From NCBI RefSeq assembly GCF_029714365.1, contig NZ_CP121659.1, positions 1,674,001 to 1,738,000 on the forward strand: DNA of 64,000 nt, given 5' to 3'. Positions within the stretch are counted from its first letter, which is position 1. Each line of letters begins with the position of its first letter. Source of the DNA: Sinorhizobium terangae. GTDB taxonomy: Bacteria > Pseudomonadota > Alphaproteobacteria > Rhizobiales > Rhizobiaceae. The notes under the pieces are model-generated. The model saw nothing but the letters and a program-made list of their open reading frames with translations, had not been told where the DNA came from and did not search any database. The position numbers and the translations under genes are program-made. Below are positions 9,719 to 18,415 of the stretch, in pieces.

Positions 9719-10501
9719 ATGCGTATTTCCAGACGGCTGGCAGCCGCCGCATCGGCTGCCCTTTTCGCGCTCATGGCAAGCACGGCCATGGCAGACGGCG
9801 AAAAGATCGTCTTCGGCACCGAAGGCGCCTACCCGCCCTTCAACAATCTCGAGGCCGATGGCACGCTGACGGGCTTCGATGTCGACATCGCGAAGGCGCT
9901 TTGCGAACAGATGAAGGCAGAGTGCACCTTTGTGACGCAGGAGTGGGACGGCGCCATTCCGGCACTGATCGCCAAGAAGTTCGACGCGTTCATCGCTTCC
10001 ATGTCGATCACCGAGGAGCGTAAGCAGAAGGTCGACTTCACCAACAAGTACTACAACACGCCGCCGGCGATCGTCGTTCCAAAGGACTCGCCGATTACCG
10101 AGGCGACCGAAGCGGCGCTCGACGGCAAGATGCTTGGCGCGCAGAGCTCCACAACGCATTCCAACTATGCCGAAGCGCATATGAAGGGCGCTGAACTGAA
10201 GCTCTATCCGACCGCGGATGAATACAAGCTCGACCTCGCCAACGGCCGCATTGACGCAGCCATCGATGACGTCGTAGTGCTTTCGGAATGGCTGAAGACC
10301 GAGGACGGCGCTTGCTGCAAGCTGCTCGGCACCCTGCCGATCGACCCGGTCATCAACGGTGAAGGCGCCGGCATCGCCGTTCGCAAGGGCGACGACGCGC
10401 TGCGCGAAAAGCTCAACAAGGCAATCGACGCCATCCGCGCAAACGGCAAGTACAAGGAAATCAACGAAAAGTACTTCCCGTTCGACGTCTACGGCAGCTA
10501 A
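9719..10501 (+). CDS. Polar amino acid ABC transporter substrate-binding protein
   Basis: A 260-residue periplasmic binding protein of the lysine/arginine/ornithine-histidine family (family 3). The signal peptide MRISRRLAAA through ASTAMA is cleaved near residue 24. Mature sequence begins DGEKIVFGTEGAYPPFN, with the family signature GFDVDIAKALC at about residues 52-62 and a lobe-2 AIDDVVVLSEWL. Ligand specificity is not readable, though basic amino acids or opines are typical. Two close ATGs exist; the second (9719) leaves six bases after GAGAGG and is preferred to 9713, which abuts it. The permease genes follow 270 bp downstream, after a RIME copy. Confidence 0.9.
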   Translation: MRISRRLAAAASAALFALMASTAMADGEKIVFGTEGAYPPFNNLEADGTLTGFDVDIAKALCEQMKAECTFVTQEWDGAIPALIAKKFDAFIASMSITEERKQKVDFTNKYYNTPPAIVVPKDSPITEATEAALDGKMLGAQSSTTHSNYAEAHMKGAELKLYPTADEYKLDLANGRIDAAIDDVVVLSEWLKTEDGACCKLLGTLPIDPVINGEGAGIAVRKGDDALREKLNKAIDAIRANGKYKEINEKYFPFDVYGS

Positions 10502-10510
10502 GCGACGCCA

Positions 10511-10617
10511 CTACAGCGCCGTGCGTCTTTTCAGACGCACAAAAGGTCGCGGTAGCCCTTTGAATGGCTGCATGTTTTACCCTTAAGACGGTTCCGACTT
10601 AAGGAAACATGCAATAG
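10511..10617 (+). repeat. RIME-like element, 107 bp
   Basis: It starts CTACAGCGCC and contains a palindrome around GTGCGTCTTTTCAGACGCAC, the spacer CCCTTTGAAT, and a second palindrome from GCATGTTTTACCCTTAAG to CTTAAGGAAACATGC. It lies between the binding-protein gene and the permease genes, so it is probably transcribed and could act as an mRNA processing or stabilising structure. Confidence 0.85.
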
Positions 10618-10772
10618 GCGCGGTTTTCGCGCCGATCATGCCGGGGAAATCTCGGTTGATGAAAAAAATGCAACGGCGGATGGCTTGCCCTTCCGCCGTT
10701 TTTGTTTGACAAGAACCCTCGAAAATAAGCGCAATTGCGCGAAAAAGAACGCTGCAAGGGGAATTTATTGGC

Positions 10773-11576
10773 ATGAGCGGACTGTTCGCCGCCCTTTTCT
10801 CCGTTTTCGCCTGGATCGGGTCGATCATCGATCCGCTCTGCGGTCCGGTCGGAGTGTTTCGTTGGTTCGGTTCAGGCACGCTTCTGGCGTGTGGCGACGC
10901 CGGGTGGGGCGATGAGATCGCCTATGGATTCCTGGTGACGGCTAGCCTCGCGGTTGCCACCCTGCCCGTGGGGCTGGTGACCGGATTCTTCATCGCGCTC
11001 GCCAAGCAATCGAACGAAAGGCAGCTGCGCCTTGCGGCCAATATCTATACGACGATCTTTCGCGGCCTGCCCGAGCTCTTGACGCTCTTCATCGTTTACT
11101 ACGGCCTGCAGATCCTGGTGCAGCAGTTCCTCGCCACCATCGGCTACGAGGGGCCGGTGGAGATCAACGCTTTCGTTGCAGGCATGATTGCGCTCGGGTT
11201 CGTATTCTCCGCCTATTGCTCGGAAGTGCTGCTCTCGGCCTTCAAGGCGATCCCGCACGGACAGTATGAGGCCGGCGACGCGCTCGGCTTCCATCGCGGC
11301 AAAACGATGCGGCTGATCATCCTCCCGCAGCTCGTGCGCATCGCGCTTCCAGGCCTCGGCAATCTCTGGATGGCACTCCTCAAGGATACCGCCCTCGTCT
11401 CGGTCGTCGGCCTGCCCGACATCCTCCGCCAGACGGGCGTCGCCGCTCGTGTCACCAAGCATGCGTTCGAGTTCTTCAGCGTGGCCTGCATTCTCTTCCT
11501 GATCCTGGCGATGATTTCATCCGTTGTCTTCTCGGCGCTCGAGCGCTGGACCAAACGCGCGGAGATGACCCGATGA
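10773..11576 (+). CDS. Amino acid ABC transporter permease (HisQ-like)
   Basis: A 267-residue inner membrane permease of the His/Glu/Gln/Arg/opine family. Several membrane helices are evident, and the cytoplasmic EAA loop reads EAGDALGFHRGKTMRLIILPQ at about residues 168-188 (key residues E168, A170, G174). The start has AAGGGGA about ten bases upstream. Its stop overlaps the start of the second permease by ATGA, so the two form a heterodimer from one transcript. The long loop after the first hydrophobic stretch contains Cys residues (PLCGPVG, LLACGDAG), which is slightly unusual. Confidence 0.9.
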   Translation: MSGLFAALFSVFAWIGSIIDPLCGPVGVFRWFGSGTLLACGDAGWGDEIAYGFLVTASLAVATLPVGLVTGFFIALAKQSNERQLRLAANIYTTIFRGLPELLTLFIVYYGLQILVQQFLATIGYEGPVEINAFVAGMIALGFVFSAYCSEVLLSAFKAIPHGQYEAGDALGFHRGKTMRLIILPQLVRIALPGLGNLWMALLKDTALVSVVGLPDILRQTGVAARVTKHAFEFFSVACILFLILAMISSVVFSALERWTKRAEMTR

Positions 11577-12403
11577 GCATCGCAGAGACTATGATTCCGC
11601 CCCAGGCACCGCCACCGGCCCCGCCGCGGCCCTACACGCTGTCGCGCTTCATCGGCAGCGTCACGCTCGGCGTCTGGCTCGCACTCGCTGTCGGCATCTT
11701 CCTCACCGTCGTCAACGGCTGGGACCCCGAAAAATTCTCGAGATACGGGCCGAGTTTCGTGTCCGGTCTCGGCGTTACGCTCCTGCTTGTGATCTCGTCG
11801 ATCGTCATGGGCGCCATTCTCTCGCTGCCTGTAGCGATTGGGCGCATGTCGAAGAACAGGATCTGGTCTTGGCTTTCCTATGCCTATGTCTATTTCTTCC
11901 GCGGCACGCCGCTGATCACCCAGCTCTTTCTCGTCTATTACGGCCTCGGCAGCTTCCGCCCGCAGCTCGAAGCGATGGGGCTCTGGTGGTTTTTCCGGGA
12001 CGCCTGGAACTGCGCGCTTTTCACCTTCACGCTGAATACCGCCGCCTACCAGGCCGAAATCCTGCGCGGCGCCATCCAGAGCGTGCCGCGCGGCCAACAC
12101 GAAGGCGCCGCGGCACTCGGGCTGTCACAGCGCGTCGCTTTCTTCAAGATCATCCTGCCTCAGGCGATGATCGTCGCGCTCCGCCCCTATGGCAACGAGA
12201 TCATCCTGATGATCAAGGGCTCGGCGATTGTGGCGATCGTGACCGTCTTCGACCTGATGGGCGAGACGCGCCGCGCCTTCTCCCGCACCTTCGACTACCA
12301 GATGTATGTCTGGGCCGCGATTCTCTACCTGATGATGGTCGAATTGCTGCGCAACGTCTGGGCCTTGCTGGAGGCGCGGCTGACGCGGCATCTGAAGCGA
12401 TAG
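11573..12403 (+). CDS. Amino acid ABC transporter permease (HisM-like)
   Basis: The 276-residue partner of the preceding permease. It has a proline-rich N terminus (PPQAPPPAPPRPYT) before the first helix, and the EAA loop EGAAALGLSQRVAFFKIILPQ near residues 182-202. It begins within the stop codon of the upstream gene. No ATP-binding gene follows: the next 200 bp hold a strong terminator and then an unrelated gene, so the transporter must borrow an ATPase encoded elsewhere. Confidence 0.9.
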   Translation: MSIAETMIPPQAPPPAPPRPYTLSRFIGSVTLGVWLALAVGIFLTVVNGWDPEKFSRYGPSFVSGLGVTLLLVISSIVMGAILSLPVAIGRMSKNRIWSWLSYAYVYFFRGTPLITQLFLVYYGLGSFRPQLEAMGLWWFFRDAWNCALFTFTLNTAAYQAEILRGAIQSVPRGQHEGAAALGLSQRVAFFKIILPQAMIVALRPYGNEIILMIKGSAIVAIVTVFDLMGETRRAFSRTFDYQMYVWAAILYLMMVELLRNVWALLEARLTRHLKR

Positions 12404-12477
12404 CGGAGCGACCGCGGGAAGCCGTCCCCGCTCGCCTTTCGTACTCCGGACAACCGGCACAGATCGTCCAGCAATCG

Positions 12478-12522
12478 AAGGCTTTGGCAGCACTGATCAA
12501 CGAGTGCTGACAAGCCTTTGTT
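12478..12522 (+). terminator. Terminator of the amino acid permease operon
   Basis: A two-part stem: outer AAGGCTT with AAGCCTT, inner CAGCACT with AGTGCTG, loop GATCAACG, then TTGTTATTG. It closes the binding protein-permease unit 75 bp after its last stop codon. Confidence 0.75.
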
Positions 12523-12620
12523 ATTGTGAGGAAATCTCATTTCCGCACAAATATTAGGACTTGATTAATAGATCGAGCGTTTCATCATAGAGACCAACCT
12601 TTGCGAGAAGTGAGGTCCTG

Positions 12621-12887
12621 ATGACGAGTGAGATGGAACTGCAGCTCAAGGGTTACGGCCTGACGACGGCCCAAATTCTCTACCGGATGCCCGACCATCC
12701 GACTTTCCTCCAGACCTATATCTGGCAACACTACGACATCGCGCCGGATTTTCCGGAGATGCGCCACTTCCTCAAGTTCTGGCAGGAGGAATTGGACGGC
12801 CCGCTGCATTCGGTTCGTTATGTGCATCGCAAGCTGATATCGGCCAGCGAATGGCGGTCGCTCAAGGGAGAGTTCATTCTTCATTGA
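12621..12887 (+). CDS. usg: Usg family protein
   Basis: An 88-residue protein matching the small alphaproteobacterial Usg family, named for its place upstream of trpF in Caulobacter. Characteristic sequence includes LKGYGLTTAQILYRMPDHP at residues 8-26, LQTYIWQHYDIAPDFP at about 30-45 and a C-terminal EWRSLKGEF. Its biochemical role is unknown. GAGG precedes the ATG. It is convergent with the DUF2270 gene, 19 bp apart; no trp gene is adjacent here. Confidence 0.85.
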   Translation: MTSEMELQLKGYGLTTAQILYRMPDHPTFLQTYIWQHYDIAPDFPEMRHFLKFWQEELDGPLHSVRYVHRKLISASEWRSLKGEFILH

Positions 12888-12906
12888 AGCCGCCAATGCA
12901 CCGCCG

Positions 12907-13647
12907 TTAGACGTGCACCTCGCCGTGGGCGAGCTCGCCCTCATGCTCTTCCTTGTGCAGCGACGCGTAGAGGACAAGAACGTAGAAGAGCGCGACGCCG
13001 ATCATCACCGCCCACCCCGGTACGGGCCCAAGCTCGGCCCTTTCAGTGAAGTCGGTCCAGGAACGGACGTGGCCGAAAGGTTCGCCATTGGCGGAAATCT
13101 TCGGTGACGAGATTTTCAGTGCCCAGGCCAAAAGCAGGATCAGATACATCCAGCAGTAGTTGCGCTGAAGTCTCCGACAGACCGCCTCGCGGTAGCTCAT
13201 CAGGAAGGCCGGCTTCCGCAGGCTCATTGCGATCGATGCGGACCACTTGAGGCTTGGCTGTCCCTCCGGCGAAAGAATCTGAGCGAAATATCCGCGCTCG
13301 AGTTGGCGCACGCGAGCGCGGTAGACATCGAAGAAGCGATAACGTCTTGCCTCGATCAGCAGCAGCAAGGTGATCAGAAGCATCGCGAACAGCAAAACGC
13401 CATGATGCGAGGACGGCGTCGAGAGCGATACGGAGAGCATCGCCGCAACAACGGTGATCGCCCAGTTCGACGTGCGGTCGATGCGGTCCCGCCATCCCGC
13501 CATTCGGCCCAGCTCGCCGCGATAATAATGGACGATCGTGTTGATCGTCTCTTGCGTCGTCTGCGGCAGCGGCGGCCCCTGCCGCTCCGGCGATTCCGTT
13601 TCCCGCAACTCCGTTTCCAATGTCAGCGGGCTGAGTTCAGCAGGCAT
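12907..13647 (-). CDS. DUF2270 membrane protein
   Basis: A 246-residue predicted inner membrane protein of the DUF2270 family, function unknown. A Pro/Glu-rich N-terminal tail (about 40 residues) leads to the signature INTIVHYYRGELGRMAGWRDRID, in which H, Y, E and W are conserved; positions about 42-64. Four hydrophobic segments follow in two pairs. The C terminus is acidic and His-rich (HKEEHEGELAHGEVHV). The start at 13647 has GGGAGGGA upstream; the frame is open further to 13734 but without a site. It stands alone between convergent usg and a divergent methyltransferase gene. Confidence 0.8.
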   Translation of the reverse strand: MPAELSPLTLETELRETESPERQGPPLPQTTQETINTIVHYYRGELGRMAGWRDRIDRTSNWAITVVAAMLSVSLSTPSSHHGVLLFAMLLITLLLLIEARRYRFFDVYRARVRQLERGYFAQILSPEGQPSLKWSASIAMSLRKPAFLMSYREAVCRRLQRNYCWMYLILLLAWALKISSPKISANGEPFGHVRSWTDFTERAELGPVPGWAVMIGVALFYVLVLYASLHKEEHEGELAHGEVHV

Positions 13648-13844
13648 CGGCGTTCCCTCCCGGTCTTCCTTATTGAATGGATGATGACTCCATTCCGGCC
13701 CCGGATAAATCCCGCGAGGCCCGCGCATCGTCATATTTTTACCGAACGCTAAATGTTCGTTTTTTGTTTCGCAAAAGCTACGAATGAATCGCCCCTCCCG
13801 AACGGCGGATTGCCAAAGTCTGCGGACGGTCGTAAGAAGCGCCC

Positions 13845-14672
13845 ATGACGCAGCAGAACAAGAAGATCGACGAAGAAGCCTTGGCGGAGGCGTACAACCG
13901 CGCGCTTTCGTTTGAAAAATCCGGCAATCTCGACGCAGCCGCGACGGCTTACGCGGAAGTCCTGACGCTCGACCCGGAGGATCACGGCGGCGCCGCCGTT
14001 CGCCTCGCCTCGATGGGACGCGGCGAAACGCCGTTGAAGGCGCCCGACGCCTATGTCGCGACGCTCTTCGACCAGCATGCCGATGTTTTCGAGAACGTCC
14101 TCGTCGACCAGCTCGACTATTGCGTCCCGCTGCTGGTTCGCCAGCGCCTGCAGGCGTTGGGACTCGGCCCCTTCCAGCGTGTTCTTGATCTCGGCTGCGG
14201 CACGGGTCTGACAGGCGGCGCGCTGCGCGACATGGCGGACGATATAACCGGCATCGACCTCTCCGAAAACATGGTCGAGATCGCGCACGAAAAGGATGTC
14301 TACGAGACGCTCTATGTCGCCGAAGCGGTCGATTTCCTGGACGACAACGACGAGGCCCCCTTCGACCTGATCGTCGCGACCGACGTGCTGCCCTATATGG
14401 GCGCTCTCGAAGCGCTGTTCTTTGGTGCGGTCGACAATCTCGTTCCGGGAGGCCTGCTGATCTTCTCCAGCGAAACTCTTCCGGCGGAAACCTTTGCCGG
14501 CCGCGATTACATGGTCGGCCCGCATCAGCGTTTTGCCCATTCGGAAGCCTACCTGCGCGATCGCCTGACGGCGACCGGTTTCGAAATCATCGAGATCGGC
14601 GATATCACCGTACGCATGGAGGAAGGCGAGCCGATCGCCGGGCAGTTGGTGGTCGCCCGCTTCAAGCTCTGA
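13845..14672 (+). CDS. TPR-containing class I SAM methyltransferase
   Basis: A 275-residue protein. Residues about 8-45 resemble one or two tetratricopeptide units (YNRALSFEKSGNLDAAATAYAEVLTLDPED), followed by a Rossmann methyltransferase domain with the SAM motif VLDLGCGTGLTGG near residues 111-123, acidic motif II DITGIDLSENM, and a motif around FDLIVATDVLPYMG. The acceptor substrate is not known. It starts at an ATG 110 bp from the divergent DUF2270 gene and ends 115 bp before the next gene on the same strand. Confidence 0.85.
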   Translation: MTQQNKKIDEEALAEAYNRALSFEKSGNLDAAATAYAEVLTLDPEDHGGAAVRLASMGRGETPLKAPDAYVATLFDQHADVFENVLVDQLDYCVPLLVRQRLQALGLGPFQRVLDLGCGTGLTGGALRDMADDITGIDLSENMVEIAHEKDVYETLYVAEAVDFLDDNDEAPFDLIVATDVLPYMGALEALFFGAVDNLVPGGLLIFSSETLPAETFAGRDYMVGPHQRFAHSEAYLRDRLTATGFEIIEIGDITVRMEEGEPIAGQLVVARFKL

Positions 14673-14787
14673 GGGAAACGATCGCGAAGCTCCTGATGTG
14701 CCAGGAATGCGCCCCGGCCCCTTTTCCGCACGCCGGACATCGGATACACCTGCCCCAATGCAAATGGGAGCATGGGAGTCTGCAGGA

Positions 14788-15657
14788 ATGGCTAAAGTCG
14801 CATTCATCGGTCTCGGCGTCATGGGTTACCCCATGGCCGGTCACCTCAAGGTTCGCGGCGGACACGAACTGACCGTCTATAACCGCACCGCAGAGAAGGC
14901 GCAGAAGTGGGCGGCCGAGTTCGGTGGCCGCGCGGCTGCGACCCCAGCAGAGGCAGCGGACGGCCAGGATCTCGTCTTCGCCTGTGTCGGCAATGACGAT
15001 GACCTTCGCTCCGTGACCACCGGCAAGGATGGCGCCTTTGAAGCTCTCAAGCCGGGCGCTGTGTTCATCGACAACACCACGGCCTCGGCCGAGGTCGCCC
15101 GCGAACTCTACGGCGCCGCCCGCGCGAAGAACGCGCATTTCATCGACGCGCCGGTTTCCGGCGGGCAGGCTGGCGCAGAGAATGGTGTGCTGACTGTGAT
15201 GTGCGGCGGCGACCAGGATGTCTTCGACAGAGCCAGGCCGGTGATCGACGCCTATGCCCGCATGGTTGGTCTGATGGGCCCCGCAGGCGCCGGCCAGCTT
15301 ACCAAGATGATCAACCAGATCTGCATCGCCGGCCTCGTGCAGGGGCTCGCCGAAGGCATTCATTTCGGCAAGAAGGCGGGGCTGGACATCGAGAAGGTGA
15401 TCGATGTCATATCAAAGGGTGCCGCCGGATCCTGGCAGATGGAGAACCGCCACAAGACGATGAATGCCGGCAAATACGATTTCGGCTTTGCCGTCGACTG
15501 GATGCGCAAGGATCTCGATATCGTGCTGGCCGAGGCCCGCCGCAACGGCGCCAAGCTCCCGGTCACCGCTCTGGTCGATCAGTTCTATGCCGATATCCAG
15601 GCGCTCGGCGGCAATCGCTGGGATACTTCGTCGCTGCTTGCCCGTCTCGAAAAATGA
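14788..15657 (+). CDS. NAD(P)-dependent beta-hydroxyacid dehydrogenase
   Basis: A 289-residue cytosolic oxidoreductase of the 3-hydroxyisobutyrate dehydrogenase/GarR family. The dinucleotide-binding FIGLGVMGYPMAGHL is at residues 5-19, the substrate signature DAPVSGGQAGAENG near 120, and the catalytic Lys in GAGQLTKMINQ near 170. Relatives act on glyoxylate/succinic semialdehyde, tartronate semialdehyde or 3-hydroxyisobutyrate; the substrate cannot be fixed from sequence. The ATG at 14788 is chosen over 14698 because GGGAG lies upstream and the Rossmann fold begins at once. Its stop codon overlaps the start of the AlkD-type gene (ATGA). Confidence 0.88.
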   Translation: MAKVAFIGLGVMGYPMAGHLKVRGGHELTVYNRTAEKAQKWAAEFGGRAAATPAEAADGQDLVFACVGNDDDLRSVTTGKDGAFEALKPGAVFIDNTTASAEVARELYGAARAKNAHFIDAPVSGGQAGAENGVLTVMCGGDQDVFDRARPVIDAYARMVGLMGPAGAGQLTKMINQICIAGLVQGLAEGIHFGKKAGLDIEKVIDVISKGAAGSWQMENRHKTMNAGKYDFGFAVDWMRKDLDIVLAEARRNGAKLPVTALVDQFYADIQALGGNRWDTSSLLARLEK

Positions 15658-16352
15658 CGCTTTCGCCCGCGTCCACAGTCGGCGAAGTCATCGAACACAT
15701 GCGGGCGCTCGGCTGGAAGGAAAACGTGGCTGGCATGGCGCGGTTCGGCATTGTCACGCAAACCGCGCTTGGCCTCTCCAACGTCGAGCTGCGTCGCATT
15801 GCCCGGCAAGTGAAAGTCGACCACGCCCGGGCGATGGCGCTTTGGCAATCAAACATCCGCGAAGCCCGCTTGCTCGCGGCCTTCAGCGCCTCCCCGAGCG
15901 AGCTCACATTGGACGAGGCGCGGGAATGGGCCGGCGACTGCAATTCCTGGGAGCTCGCCGATACGGTCGCCGACCTCTTTGTCGCCGCTCGTTTCGAGCG
16001 GACGCTCATTCCGGAATTTGCCGCCGATGAACGGGAGTTCGTCCGCCGCATCGCCTTCGCGATGATCGCGACCGCGGCTGTCCACCTGAAGAAGGAGCCG
16101 GATTCGCTCCTCGTTGCCTGGCTGCCGCTTATCGAAGCGCATGCCGCCGATGAACGCAATTTCGTGAAGAAGGCGGTCAATTGGGCGCTGCGCCAGATCG
16201 GCAAACGCAGCGCCGCTTGCTACGGACCTGCGCTCGCACTGGCGCAAAAGCTCGCCGACAGCGACCGTCGTTCGGCAAGGTGGATCGGAAAGGATGCGTT
16301 GCGCGAGCTTCAAAGCGATCCCGTGCGTATCCGGCTTGGCATCCAAGCCTGA
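15654..16352 (+). CDS. DNA alkylation repair protein (AlkD-like)
   Basis: A 232-residue all-helical protein of the HEAT-like AlkD/AlkC DNA glycosylase group, which removes N3- and N7-alkylpurines. Visible features are MARFGIVTQTALGLSNVELRRIAR near the N terminus, a central EWAGDCNSWELADTV that matches the conserved D-x-x-W-x-x-x-D region, FVRRIAFAMIAT, and NFVKKAVNWALRQIGKR near the C terminus. It is translationally coupled to the dehydrogenase gene through an ATGA overlap, an odd partner. It is convergent with the Lrp regulator gene, only 7 bp apart. Confidence 0.88.
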   Translation: MTLSPASTVGEVIEHMRALGWKENVAGMARFGIVTQTALGLSNVELRRIARQVKVDHARAMALWQSNIREARLLAAFSASPSELTLDEAREWAGDCNSWELADTVADLFVAARFERTLIPEFAADEREFVRRIAFAMIATAAVHLKKEPDSLLVAWLPLIEAHAADERNFVKKAVNWALRQIGKRSAACYGPALALAQKLADSDRRSARWIGKDALRELQSDPVRIRLGIQA

Positions 16353-16359
16353 CGCAGGG

Positions 16360-16848
16360 CTATTCCTCGCTCGACTTCGCCTGGTCGATCACCATGTAAT
16401 CGAGCGGCAATTCGGTCGTGTACTTGATCTGCTCCATGGCAAAGGCAGAGGACACGTCGCGGATCTCGATCTTGGCGATCAACCGCTTGTAGAAGGCGTC
16501 ATAGGCACCGATGTCGGGCACGACGACCCGAAGCAGGTAATCCACGTCACCGCTCATGCGGTAGAATTCGACCACTTCCGGAAAGTCGGCGACCACTTCG
16601 GAGAAGCGGCGCAGCCACTCCATCGAGTGCGAGTTGGTGCGGATCGAAACGAACACCGTCACCTTGGTATTGATCTTCACCGGATCGAGCAGAGCGACCC
16701 GGCGGCGGATCACACCATCCTCTTCCATTTTCTGGATACGCCGCCAGCAAGGCGTGGTCGAAAGACCGACCTTCTTGGCGAGGTCGGCGACGGCCAAAGT
16801 CGAGTCTTCCTGCAGAAGCCGCAGGATCTTGCGGTCTAGGCGATCCAT
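16360..16848 (-). CDS. Lrp/AsnC family transcriptional regulator
   Basis: A 162-residue DNA-binding regulator. The N-terminal winged helix-turn-helix reads LDRKILRLLQEDSTLAVADLAKKVG then STTPCWRRIQKMEEDGVI (positions about 3-45), and the C-terminal RAM domain includes GDVDYLLRVVVPD. Members sense amino acids and act as local or global regulators. The ATG at 16848 is preferred; GAGAGGA lies six bases upstream, and a TTG one codon earlier is less likely. Its target is unknown. No amino acid gene is adjacent, and it is separated from the uracil-DNA glycosylase gene by about 60 bp. Confidence 0.9.
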   Translation of the reverse strand: MDRLDRKILRLLQEDSTLAVADLAKKVGLSTTPCWRRIQKMEEDGVIRRRVALLDPVKINTKVTVFVSIRTNSHSMEWLRRFSEVVADFPEVVEFYRMSGDVDYLLRVVVPDIGAYDAFYKRLIAKIEIRDVSSAFAMEQIKYTTELPLDYMVIDQAKSSEE

Positions 16849-16912
16849 CAAAAGTCCTCTCGAATATTTTTCCCTTCATAGCGGGAATTTCATGAAGATA
16901 AAGAAAATTGTT

Positions 16913-17551
16913 TCACGAAATCAACCGAGCGACCCGGCCACGCAGAAACGGCAGCAGGTCCGTTTCGAACCAGGGATTTTTCCGTAGCCAGGCGGTGTTG
17001 CGCCAGCTTGGGTGGGGTAGCGGCAAGACGGCCGGGCCGGCGTTGCGCATGACGTATCGTTGCCAGTTTTTGACGGTCTCGGTCATCGACGCTGGACAAT
17101 CCGGCCCGAGATGCCAACGCTGCGCGTAGTGGCCGATGGCGAGCACGAGCTCGATCTGGGGCATGGCATCCATCACCCGTTGCCGCCAATGCGGCGCGCA
17201 CTCCCGCCGCGGCGGGAGGTCGCTGCCGTGGCGGTCGTAGCCTGGGAAGCAGAACCCCATGGGGACGATCGCAAATTTACTCGGGTCGTAGAATGTTGGA
17301 CGGTCGACGGCAAGCCATTGGCGCAGCCGATCGCCCGATGCGTCGTTGAAGGGCAGTCCGCTCTCATGCACGCGCAGTCCTGGCGCCTGGCCCGCGATCA
17401 ATATGCGCGCCGAATCCGAAATGACCGCCACGGGCCGCGGCTCGTGCGGCAGCCGATGTTCCTCACCGCGCACTGGACTGTCGCGACAGATGCGGCATGC
17501 GGCAATGGCTGCCCGCAATACGTCCAGATGATGCGCGCTGCTATCCGCCAT
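16913..17551 (-). CDS. Uracil-DNA glycosylase family protein
   Basis: A 212-residue protein of the UDG superfamily. CRICRD and later Cys residues at the N terminus, the motif ILIAGQAPGLRVHESGLPFND (positions about 50-70; key residues G54, Q55, A56, P57), and the C-terminal LPHPSWRN are the family active-site segments. The first motif has GQAPG rather than the GEAPG or GQDPY of well-studied families, so it may be a distinct subclass (SMUG/UdgX-like groupings are possible but not proven). The 5' end overlaps the thermonuclease gene by 11 bp, suggesting coupled expression of two nucleic acid enzymes. Confidence 0.85.
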   Translation of the reverse strand: MADSSAHHLDVLRAAIAACRICRDSPVRGEEHRLPHEPRPVAVISDSARILIAGQAPGLRVHESGLPFNDASGDRLRQWLAVDRPTFYDPSKFAIVPMGFCFPGYDRHGSDLPPRRECAPHWRQRVMDAMPQIELVLAIGHYAQRWHLGPDCPASMTETVKNWQRYVMRNAGPAVLPLPHPSWRNTAWLRKNPWFETDLLPFLRGRVARLIS

Positions 17552-18131
17552 CTAGGAACCTCCTGAACATCACCCGGATCTGGTCCTCCAGCCATTGAAG
17601 AATGAGCCCTGACCAATTGTCCATTTCATGCGGCATTTCCTCCGCGCCACCATTCGACCGGCGCCATGCTTGCGGCCGAACGAAATCACCGCTCCAGATG
17701 CCGACGCGTTCCTCGCGCGCCGCATCTTCCTCGCTCTGGTAGCGGCCATAACTGACCGCATAGCCGGAGATGACCATCTCGCGGCCGAGATCGCGCTGAC
17801 CAGCCTCGCAGACGCCGAGGTCGCGGCCATAGCGGTCGTGGCCATGCAGGCGGCATGCGGTAGCGTGCCCTCTGATTAGTGTCGTCAGGCGCTCGCGCGC
17901 TTCGCCACCGCAATCCCAAGTCGTTTCGCCGCGCCGGCAGGTTTGGCCGATTTCGGGCGCGTCGATGCCTTCGAGCCGGATGCGCCGCCCGTTGAGCCTC
18001 AGGCTGTCGCCATCGCTTGCAGTGGCTGCGCCCTGCAGTTCGCCGGTCACCGTCCTTTCCGGCGGCGGCAGCTTCGCGGCGATATAGGCGCCGATGCTGA
18101 GCAGGATAAGGAAAACCCAGCCGCCGATCAT
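17541..18131 (-). CDS. Thermonuclease (SNase) family protein
   Basis: A 196-residue membrane-anchored or exported nuclease-like protein. An N-terminal hydrophobic segment (IGGWVFLILLSIGAYIAA) is followed by an SNase domain: DGDSLRLNGRRIRLEGIDAPE near residues 40-60 holds the calcium-binding Asp and catalytic Arg positions, and HDRYGRDLG the second. Cys pairs (CRRGETTWDCGG) fit an extracytoplasmic location. The start at 18131 is preferred to 18263 because GAGGGG precedes it and the membrane segment begins immediately; the upstream part would be Arg/Pro-rich and unlike a protein. It overlaps the downstream UDG-type gene. Confidence 0.85.
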   Translation of the reverse strand: MIGGWVFLILLSIGAYIAAKLPPPERTVTGELQGAATASDGDSLRLNGRRIRLEGIDAPEIGQTCRRGETTWDCGGEARERLTTLIRGHATACRLHGHDRYGRDLGVCEAGQRDLGREMVISGYAVSYGRYQSEEDAAREERVGIWSGDFVRPQAWRRSNGGAEEMPHEMDNWSGLILQWLEDQIRVMFRRFLDGG

Positions 18132-18415
18132 TCCGCCGCGCCCCTCGGGGCCTCTCCGCGGCGCAACGGCCGGCGAACGGCCAAATCCGAACCGCCGCCT
18201 CGGCGCAGGAGACCTCGGTCCTGCGCCATTGACGATCCGGAAGTTCCGCTTTCCCGGCCTCAATCACGCACCTCACGATTCGACACTGCCAGCCTCATCC
18301 TACCTCTCAAAAAAACGCTATCGCGCCACAATGGTTTTCGAATCCTTGCCGGGCAGCAACTTCTTAAGGATTGCGTCCTAGACTGCAAGCTGGACACAAG
18401 CCCTTGATCAAGAGC

